The position numbers and the translations under genes are program-made. Under the pieces are notes generated by a model that had not been told where the DNA came from, searched no databases, and saw nothing but the letters and a program-made list of their open reading frames with translations. This document shows positions 57,916 to 64,000 of a DNA stretch of 64,000 nucleotides, piece after piece. Numbering within the stretch: the first letter of the stretch is position 1; the number at the start of each line of letters is the position of its first letter. The stretch spans positions 2,551,001 through 2,615,000 of the forward strand of contig NZ_FXWM01000001.1 in the NCBI RefSeq assembly GCF_900177675.1, given 5' to 3'. Source of the stretch: Bacillus sp. OV166. GTDB taxonomy: Bacteria > Bacillota > Bacilli > Bacillales > Cytobacillaceae.

Positions 57916-58215
57916 ATGTCAAAGAAAACAATAGCAGATGAACTAATCAATACTACAGAACAAGTAACTGAAGAGCAGCCAGTAGTTGTATCACCAATCA
58001 TAACAAAAGAAAATGTAAAAGAAAGACTGGAGCTGATCCATAAAATCGTTAAGGAGGAGCATCCGGTTATCGCCAGTGAGAAGGCGCATGTCGAACAGGA
58101 TAAGTTAGTTAGAGAAGTCTTAGAAGACATAGCTAAGGGTACAGAGGATCCTGCAGCATTGGCAAAAGAAGCACTAGAAGTTTTCAAACTTGAATTTACA
58201 AGGTCGTTTAGTTAA
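57916..58215 (+). CDS. Phage protein of unknown function
   Basis: 99 residues from the ATG at 57916 (AGGGGTG upstream). Acidic helical protein with KENVKERLELIHKIVKEEHPVI. Located between the HNH gene and the packaging region. Confidence 0.65.
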   Translation: MSKKTIADELINTTEQVTEEQPVVVSPIITKENVKERLELIHKIVKEEHPVIASEKAHVEQDKLVREVLEDIAKGTEDPAALAKEALEVFKLEFTRSFS

Positions 58216-58334
58216 ACGCAAAAAATTTTAGCCCCCCCATCTTAAAAAGGTTACAAATTTATCAGGGACCGAGGAGGGGACTCATTTTGTGCACAAACCG
58301 AAAAATTTGAAAAACGCTGGAGGTTTTTTGAGCT
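58216..58334. other. Non-coding segment before terminase genes, candidate packaging site
   Basis: No ORF. It holds TAGCCCCCCCATC at about 58231-58243, a seven-C tract, and GGGACCGAGGAGGGGAC further on. Non-coding DNA with C-tracts at this position is where cos sites lie in HNH-terminase phages, but no ends can be read from sequence alone. Confidence 0.4.
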
Positions 58335-58661
58335 GTGTCAAAAAGCGAAGTTTATCGACAAGAGTTGGCGAAGTTGACCGAAATATTCGCTGATGTGGAT
58401 GTTTCAAAGCGAAAGCTGGTTGAAGGGCTTATCGAAGATGCTGCCTTTTTAAAAGCTGAAAATGACGTTTTAAAACAGGTCATATCTAAAACCGGGATGG
58501 TCAAGGTACATCCAGAATATCCCGAGCTGCAGAAACCTACCGAAGCAGGAAAACAGTATCTTAAAAATATTAATAGCTATTCGGTTGTCATTAAGACATT
58601 GAATGGGGTATTAAGCAAAAATATGATTGAAGAAGAAGACGATCTGAGTGATTTTGAATGA
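58335..58661 (+). CDS. P27-like small terminase or packaging accessory protein
   Basis: 108 residues. The pattern of a P27 small subunit is visible (FADVDVSKRKLVEGLIEDAAFLKAENDVL, HPEYPELQKP). It overlaps the large subunit start. If it is a true small subunit, the prophage has two (see 56408). GTG start with GGAGG upstream. Confidence 0.75.
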   Translation: MSKSEVYRQELAKLTEIFADVDVSKRKLVEGLIEDAAFLKAENDVLKQVISKTGMVKVHPEYPELQKPTEAGKQYLKNINSYSVVIKTLNGVLSKNMIEEEDDLSDFE

Positions 58662-60376
58662 TGCAAAACGCTTTACCGCACTCTTACCTGCTGCAGTACA
58701 TCAATAAGTGCAAGTCAGGTGAAATAATTATCGGCCAGGAACTCATGCAGATGCTGGATGTTTTGCTCACGCATTTCGATAATCCTGATATAAAGATTGA
58801 TTTCGGCGATGCCAATAAAAGAATCAATTTTATCGAGACCAAATGCAAACACTTTGAAGCACCTTTTGCGGGCAAACCGTTTCTTTTAGAGCTATTCCAG
58901 AAGGCATTCATCGAAGCAACCTACATTTTCAAGATTTTTGACGAGGAAATTGGGCGCTGGGTAAGGTTATACCAGGACGTCCTTTTTTTAGTCGCCCGAA
59001 AAAACGGAAAAACTCCACTTATCTCAGCGGAATGTCTAGCTGAGTTTTTTTGTGGAGAGATGGGCACTCGGATTTTATGTGCCAGCAATGATTATGAACA
59101 AGCTGACCTGATGTTTCAGGCCATTAACTCCATGCGCGAGGAAAGTAAATCCCTCGTAAATGTAACAAGAAGCAATATCAAAGGGATTTTCTTTGGTAAC
59201 CCCAAAAAACCAAAACACACAGGTAAGTTTAGCTATAAAAATAAAGGGCAAATCAAAAAAATCTCAGCGAAAACGGGCGCCAAAGAAGGAAAAAACATTA
59301 AGGTCGGCGCTGTAGATGAAGTACATGAGTTGAAAGATAACACATCCGTTATGCCAATTCGCCAGGCAGTGTCTACACAAGATGAACCTCTATATATTGA
59401 GTTGACCACTGAGGGCGTAGTCAATGACGGGTATTTGGACGGCCGATTAAAAGAGGCACGACAAGTTTTGAGTGGTGAATTAGAAAGACCGCGTTGGCTA
59501 ATATGGATGTACACGCAGGATAGTGAACAAGAAGTTTGGCAGGATGAAAACTCCTGGGCAAAATCTAATCCGGGCCTCGGCGTGATAAAAAAGCGGAGCT
59601 TTCTTCGTAAAATGATTGACGAGGCCAAAACAAGTAAGGCTATGCGCGTCTTTGTTTTGTCGAAGGACTTTAATATTAAGCAGAATAATGCTACTGCCTG
59701 GTTGACGCCTGAAGACATCAAAAATGAAGAGACTCTAACCATTGATGAATTTCGAAATTCCTTTGCAATCGGTGCAGTTGATTTATCTAAATCGGGGGAC
59801 TTGGCAAGTGCAAGAGTCATTATGATGAAACCAGGTAGTCAAAAAAAATACATGCTCCAGAAATACTTTATCCCGGAGTCAAAGTTGGACGACTTAAACA
59901 AAGAGGATAAGGCCATGTTTTTGGATTGGATTCGACAGGATCTCATTACCGTTTCACCTGGAAATGAAAACGATTTTAGTCTCGTGACTGCGTGGTTCAT
60001 TAAGCTGTTTAAGGAATATGGCATCAGGGTTTATAAAGTTGGCTACGATAAGTGGTCCGCAACCTATTGGGCCAAAGAAATGGAGAGTTACGGATTCGAT
60101 TGCCAGAGGGTATCTCAAGAATGGGGCAGCATGTCGGAACCGATGAAGTTGGTTGAGGCGGATCTGAAAAGTAACCTCGTGAACTATGGCAATAACCCAA
60201 TCGATAAATGGTGCTTGGAGAATACGGCTCTTAACTTGAATTCGAAGCAGGAGATTATGCCGGTTAAAGTCCAGGGCAAGGAAGATAAAAAAATAGATGG
60301 CGCGGTTACGATGATCATTGGATATAAGATTTATATTGATAATCGAACTGAGTTTCTTTCGCTGGTAGGGAGGTGA
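58661..60376 (+). CDS. terL: Terminase large subunit, HK97 type
   Basis: 571 residues. The ATPase motif is FLVARKNGKTP (Walker A) with DEVHEL (Walker B) later. The nuclease domain begins AIGAVDLSKSGDLASARV with the first metal-binding Asp, and ends with VGYDKWSA and KKIDGAVTMI. It packages DNA into the prohead and cuts it. ATG 58658 or 58661; both overlap the upstream stop. Confidence 0.93.
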   Translation: MQNALPHSYLLQYINKCKSGEIIIGQELMQMLDVLLTHFDNPDIKIDFGDANKRINFIETKCKHFEAPFAGKPFLLELFQKAFIEATYIFKIFDEEIGRWVRLYQDVLFLVARKNGKTPLISAECLAEFFCGEMGTRILCASNDYEQADLMFQAINSMREESKSLVNVTRSNIKGIFFGNPKKPKHTGKFSYKNKGQIKKISAKTGAKEGKNIKVGAVDEVHELKDNTSVMPIRQAVSTQDEPLYIELTTEGVVNDGYLDGRLKEARQVLSGELERPRWLIWMYTQDSEQEVWQDENSWAKSNPGLGVIKKRSFLRKMIDEAKTSKAMRVFVLSKDFNIKQNNATAWLTPEDIKNEETLTIDEFRNSFAIGAVDLSKSGDLASARVIMMKPGSQKKYMLQKYFIPESKLDDLNKEDKAMFLDWIRQDLITVSPGNENDFSLVTAWFIKLFKEYGIRVYKVGYDKWSATYWAKEMESYGFDCQRVSQEWGSMSEPMKLVEADLKSNLVNYGNNPIDKWCLENTALNLNSKQEIMPVKVQGKEDKKIDGAVTMIIGYKIYIDNRTEFLSLVGR

Positions 60377-60380
60377 TCAC

Positions 60381-61643
60381 TTGGCATTAATGGAGGGATT
60401 AAAGAATTTCTTTTCAAGCAAGAACAATAAAAGCATGCAATACGCAAAAATGCTAAACGGCTACGCTCCCGTTTTTAGCCAGTTTGGTAACGATGTTTAC
60501 GCATCCGATGTTGTTCAGACGTGCATAGATATTATTGCGACAGAATGCAGTAAACTCATGCCCAAACATATTCGGACAGATACCAACGATATGCAAACAA
60601 ACGTAAAGAGCAACATCAACCGGCTTTTTAAGTTTTCCCCGAATGAGTTGATGACAACAAAGGATTTTATTGAAAAAATAATTTGGCTCCTTTACATGAA
60701 TTACAATTCTTTTATCTATCCGACTTACGACGTCGTCATTGGGGCGGATGGGAAGACGCGAAAAGAGTACACTGGATTTTACCCGGTTAATCCGACTCAA
60801 GTTACATTTTTACAAGATGAGACAGGATCTCTTTTTGTGAAGCTTCAATTTTCTAGCGGATATGATTATACGCTTGCATACTCAGATATCATTCACTTGC
60901 GTAAAAAGTTTTCCGTAAGTGAAATCATGGGCGGTGGATTAAGCGGTCAACCAGACAACTCAGCCATCCTAAAAGTATTGGGTATCAATGATACCGTATT
61001 ACAAGGATTGGAAAAGGGGATAAAAACAAGCTTCTCTATTCGGGGAATTATAAAGATCAATACCATGCTTGATGATGCGAAACAGCAAGAGGAACGTAAA
61101 CGTTTTGAAACATCTATGAGGAACAGTGAATCCGGAATACTGCCAATGGATTTGAAAAACGAATATCAAGATATCAAAGTGGACCCGAAAATAATCGACA
61201 AGGACACCTTGCAATTTTTGCAGGACAAAATATTAAACTATTACGGTGTTTCTGTCCCGATTCTAAGCGGCGATTTTAACGATGAACAGTATCAAGCGTT
61301 TTATGAAAAAACATTAGAGCCTATCATAATCAGTTTAGGGCAGGCATTTAGTAAAACTTTATTTTCTAATAGAGAACTAGATGTAGGTAATGAGATCGTC
61401 TTTTATCAAAAAGACATGATGTACCTAAGTACAAACGCAAAACTAAATTTACTTAAAACTGCTGGTGAGCAAGGGCTACTAACGGACAATCAAAAGCTCG
61501 CGATACTTGGATACCCGCCTATTGAGGGTGGAGATAAAAGAACCATATCACTCAATTATATCGACGTGAACCTTGCTGCTAACTATCAATTGAAGCAGGC
61601 AGGGGCAACGGGAACGGAGGGGAAAGGAAATGGGGAAAAATAA
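60381..61643 (+). CDS. Portal protein, HK97 family
   Basis: 420 residues. Typical portal features: VVQTCIDIIATECSKL, FIEKIIWLLYMNYNSFIYP, SDIIHLRKKF and GILPMDLKNEYQDIKVDPKIID, with a glycine-rich C-terminus. It forms the dodecameric ring through which DNA enters. TTG start with GGGAGGTGAT upstream. Confidence 0.93.
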   Translation: MALMEGLKNFFSSKNNKSMQYAKMLNGYAPVFSQFGNDVYASDVVQTCIDIIATECSKLMPKHIRTDTNDMQTNVKSNINRLFKFSPNELMTTKDFIEKIIWLLYMNYNSFIYPTYDVVIGADGKTRKEYTGFYPVNPTQVTFLQDETGSLFVKLQFSSGYDYTLAYSDIIHLRKKFSVSEIMGGGLSGQPDNSAILKVLGINDTVLQGLEKGIKTSFSIRGIIKINTMLDDAKQQEERKRFETSMRNSESGILPMDLKNEYQDIKVDPKIIDKDTLQFLQDKILNYYGVSVPILSGDFNDEQYQAFYEKTLEPIIISLGQAFSKTLFSNRELDVGNEIVFYQKDMMYLSTNAKLNLLKTAGEQGLLTDNQKLAILGYPPIEGGDKRTISLNYIDVNLAANYQLKQAGATGTEGKGNGEK

Positions 61644-62286
61644 TAAACTGATACCACTCAAGTCAGAGCCGGTTATTCGTAGTTTTGGCATTCAAGATCT
61701 GAGAGCAATCGGGGATGAAAATGTTAATTCGATTGAAGGACATCCTGCTGTCTATGACCAGAAAACCGACATAGGCGGATGGTTTTATGAAATTATCGAA
61801 CGAGGGGCTTTCGACTCTACCAACTTTGATGATGTTCTTTTTTGTGTCAATCACGACTTGAGAAAATTGCCACTGGCCAGAAGCCGGAGAAACAACGGCA
61901 ATTCTACAATGCAGCTGAAAGTGGATGACAAGGGCTTGTCTATTAAAGCGACGTTAGACACTGAAAATAATGCAGAAGCAAAAAGCCTTTATAGTGCAGT
62001 AAGCAGAGGAGACATCGATGGGATGTCTTTTATGTTTTATGTAGAAGAAGAAAGATGGACTAATTTAGATACCGATATGCCAACCAGGTATATATCAAAA
62101 ATTAAAACTGTAAGAGAAGTTTCTGCGGTCAATTTCCCTGCTTATGCCGGGACTGACATAAATGCACGTGATCAAGCCGTATTGGATAATGCGGCGATGG
62201 CATTGGAGAATGCCAGGTCAGAGTTGGATAACTCTCAAAACGAGCAGCTATTAGCATTAGAAAAATTAAAAATTCAACTATTATAA
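61630..62286 (+). CDS. Prohead protease, HK97 type
   Basis: 218 residues. The catalytic His is in FCVNHDLRKLPLA and the Ser in SRGDIDGMSFMF, as in the Peptidase U35 family. It matures the capsid precursor. It overlaps the portal gene by 14 bases. Confidence 0.92.
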   Translation: MGKNNKLIPLKSEPVIRSFGIQDLRAIGDENVNSIEGHPAVYDQKTDIGGWFYEIIERGAFDSTNFDDVLFCVNHDLRKLPLARSRRNNGNSTMQLKVDDKGLSIKATLDTENNAEAKSLYSAVSRGDIDGMSFMFYVEEERWTNLDTDMPTRYISKIKTVREVSAVNFPAYAGTDINARDQAVLDNAAMALENARSELDNSQNEQLLALEKLKIQLL

Positions 62287-62305
62287 TTTGAAAGGGTGTT
62301 TATAA

Positions 62306-63583
62306 ATGAAAGATTGGTTATTAAAACAAATCAAAGCAAAAGAAGAAGCAAGATCAGGTTTAAAAGAAAAGGCAAAGAAAAGCCAGAACATCGACGAAGT
62401 ACGTAGCATTGGCGAACAAATCGAGGGCTTGGACGGTGAGATTGCTGATTTTCGTGCTCAGTTAGAAGCCATTCCTGCTGAACCAGCTGCTGCACCTGCC
62501 GCGCCTGCAGTTACACCTCCAGTAATTGAGCAAAGGATGACACCTGCTGGACAAATGAATCCGTTAGCTACCTTTGGTTTAGGCGCGGGCGCACCTGCAC
62601 AACAACGTTCTGAAGAACCTGAAGATCGTTATGCTACGCTTGAATATAGAAGGGCTTTCATGGAGTTCGCAAGAACAGGAACTATCACTCCAGAACTTCG
62701 TGCTAATGCAATGACTGGAACAGGTGATATCTCTGCTGTTATCCCATCCACAATCTTGAACGAGGTCATTAGAAAAGTTACGTCTTATGGTCAACTTTTT
62801 AGCCGTGTGAGAAAGTTAAATGTCAAAGGCGGTATGACAATCCCAATTCTGTCACTAAAACCTGTAGCGACTTGGATTGGAGAGTCAGCAGTATCTGACA
62901 AACAAAAGGTTCAAGCGAATACAAGTATTTCTTTCAGCTACTACGGCCTAGAATGTAAAGTTTCCGTTTCTTTATTGGCTGATACTGTTCATCTTGCAGG
63001 TTTTGAAAATACTATTACTGACCTTATTACTGAGGCAGTGGTAAAAGCTTTGGACACTTCTATCCTTAACGGAACAGGTACGGGAACACCGTTAGGAATT
63101 ACAAAAGATACACGCGTACCGGCTGCTCAAATCGTTACTCTTTCATCAACTGATTTTGCTAAATGGGATGCCTGGAAGAAGAAAGTGTTTGCTAAAATGC
63201 CCCTAAGCTACAAAGCGGGTGCTTCATTCTTTATGGCTTCTGGCACGTTTGAAGGCTATATTGATGGAATGGTAGATACACAGGGTCAGCCTGTAGGACG
63301 TACAAACTACGGAATTGCAGACGGCCCTCAAGAAAGATTCGGTGGTAAAGCTGTTGTTCAAGTGGAAGATGATATTATCGTACCTTACGATACTGCAGCT
63401 GTTGCTGATGTCGTTGCTGTCTATGTTGACCTTAAGAATTACGGTTTCAACAGCAACATGCAAATGACTATGTACCGTTATTTTGATCACGATACAAACG
63501 AATGGGTTGACAAAGCAATTCTTATTGCAGACGGTAAACTCATTGATCCAAACGGAGTAGTTATCGTCAAAAAAGGCGCGTAG
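62306..63583 (+). CDS. Major capsid protein, HK97 fold
   Basis: 425 residues. An N-terminal delta domain (about residues 1-105, coiled coil then Ala/Pro-rich linker) is removed by the protease. The mature fold starts near ATLEYRRAFMEF, with KLNVKGGMTIPI, ATWIGESAVSD and LNGTGTGTPLGI in the usual order. GAAAGGGTG ribosome site. Confidence 0.95.
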   Translation: MKDWLLKQIKAKEEARSGLKEKAKKSQNIDEVRSIGEQIEGLDGEIADFRAQLEAIPAEPAAAPAAPAVTPPVIEQRMTPAGQMNPLATFGLGAGAPAQQRSEEPEDRYATLEYRRAFMEFARTGTITPELRANAMTGTGDISAVIPSTILNEVIRKVTSYGQLFSRVRKLNVKGGMTIPILSLKPVATWIGESAVSDKQKVQANTSISFSYYGLECKVSVSLLADTVHLAGFENTITDLITEAVVKALDTSILNGTGTGTPLGITKDTRVPAAQIVTLSSTDFAKWDAWKKKVFAKMPLSYKAGASFFMASGTFEGYIDGMVDTQGQPVGRTNYGIADGPQERFGGKAVVQVEDDIIVPYDTAAVADVVAVYVDLKNYGFNSNMQMTMYRYFDHDTNEWVDKAILIADGKLIDPNGVVIVKKGA

Positions 63584-63593
63584 TTAAAAATTT

Positions 63594-63630
63594 AGAGGTG
63601 ACTGGGTATTCTCCCACCACCTCTTTTTTT
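63594..63630 (+). terminator. Terminator or attenuator after the capsid gene
   Basis: AGAGGTG pairs with CACCTCT with an inner GGG/CCC pair and a T-run. Its right edge overlaps the ribosome site of the next gene, so it may reduce downstream expression relative to the capsid. Confidence 0.75.
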
Positions 63631-63641
63631 GAGGTGATAGA

Positions 63642-63920
63642 GTGGAGAATTATGAATTGTTAATCGAGTGCAAAAAAGGACTAGGCATATCAGAAGGCAG
63701 CAATGTATTTGATGGATTGTTAAATCAAAAGATTAAAGCGATTAAATCATATATGAAAAATGCCGGCGTATCTGATGCAAAAATGGAGGATGACCTTGCT
63801 GTTGGTGTCATCGTTATGGGCGTAGCTGATTTATGGCAGACGAGTCCAGGTGAAGTTAGATTTTCCCCGGCCTTAAATACACTTATTAACCAACTCACCT
63901 ATGATAGCGAGGTGACGTAA
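63642..63920 (+). CDS. Head-tail connector, gp6-like
   Basis: 92 residues with GTG start (GAGGTGATAG upstream). The pattern LLIECKKGLGISEG and VGVIVMGVADLWQ, all-helical, matches gp6/YqbG-type DNA packaging connectors that sit under the portal. Position after the capsid is as expected. Confidence 0.85.
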   Translation: MENYELLIECKKGLGISEGSNVFDGLLNQKIKAIKSYMKNAGVSDAKMEDDLAVGVIVMGVADLWQTSPGEVRFSPALNTLINQLTYDSEVT

Positions 63921-64000
63921 TGAGATTAGACATCGTAATCGACTTGTTGGAATTAGAAGAATCGACCAACGATAATGGTTTTCCTCAACTCTCAATAAAA
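63920..64000 (+). CDS. Head closure or head-tail adaptor protein, partial
   Basis: The first 27 codons, beginning MRLDIVIDLLELEESTNDNG, start at a TAATG overlap with the connector. The gene runs off the window; its place suggests a head-tail adaptor. Confidence 0.6.
   Translation, partial: MRLDIVIDLLELEESTNDNGFPQLSIK

Larger units (their letters stand above)
34240..64000. mobile_element. Prophage, left part, HK97-head type with a serine integrase
   Basis: A continuous phage gene order: integrase, lysogeny control, recombination and replication, late regulator, terminase, portal, protease, capsid and connector. The repressor-side genes are leftward, nearly all others rightward. The right end is not in the window. 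The left edge is approximate. Several genes on the opposite strand (48444, 48892, 51567, 52951, 55387) look like accessory cargo. Gene spacing is tight with many ATGA and TAATG overlaps, and nothing in the phage core looks broken. Confidence 0.93.

Overview
The window looks like chromosomal DNA of a low-GC, aerobic, endospore-forming member of the Bacillaceae, probably close to Neobacillus or Bacillus. The host part carries a heme-copper quinol oxidase operon, a PssA-type phospholipid synthase, GerP-like and Hsp20-like spore proteins behind a sigma-K-type promoter, a class B PBP, a catalase with a PerR-type operator, and a yybP-ykoY manganese riboswitch ahead of a TerC/YkoY protein. The species is an inference from gene content, not from a marker gene.

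Bases 1 to about 34,080 are host DNA. In order: an SGNH hydrolase with an ABC transporter; a glyoxalase-fold protein; a decayed NADH dehydrogenase fragment; a secreted charged protein; TatA; an M42 peptidase; CorA; a radical SAM/SPASM protein; a LysM-NlpC/P60 wall hydrolase; hemolysin-III and MFS membrane proteins; a xanthine dehydrogenase-type cluster whose large subunit is reduced to a 33-codon remnant; PBP; M32 carboxypeptidase; TerC; PAP2 phosphatase and PssA; qoxABCD on the minus strand; spore-germination genes; CspA; YwbE; KatA; and a GyrI-like protein. Several dispersed intergenic repeats lie between these genes.

From about 34.2 kb to the right edge is the left part of a prophage with HK97-type head genes; its right end is outside the window. 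A large serine integrase, an ImmA/IrrE-type protease, an HsdR-N-like nuclease-fold protein and a repressor are on the minus strand. A control region with four TTACC-N4-GGTAA operators separates them from a Cro-like gene. Rightward early genes encode an SbcC-like ATPase, a Bet/RecT annealing protein, an MBL hydrolase, an O-type replication initiator, a DnaB helicase, a RuvC-like resolvase, a MazG-like protein and many small proteins. An ArpU-type regulator marks the switch to late genes. After an accessory region of about 5 kb come small terminase, HNH-P-loop fusion, large terminase, portal, protease, capsid and connector genes.

The most unusual features are in the prophage. Two arrays, each of four 24-bp palindromic iterons followed by A-rich DNA, lie 9 kb apart: one inside the replication initiator gene and one intergenic, which suggests a duplicated replication origin. 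A 1.0-kb stretch with almost no coding capacity (52.33-53.34 kb) contains a candidate structured RNA. The prophage also carries a Spo0E-like phosphatase and a YjcZ-like sporulation peptide, plus several isolated genes, one of them bracketed by 46-bp direct repeats.
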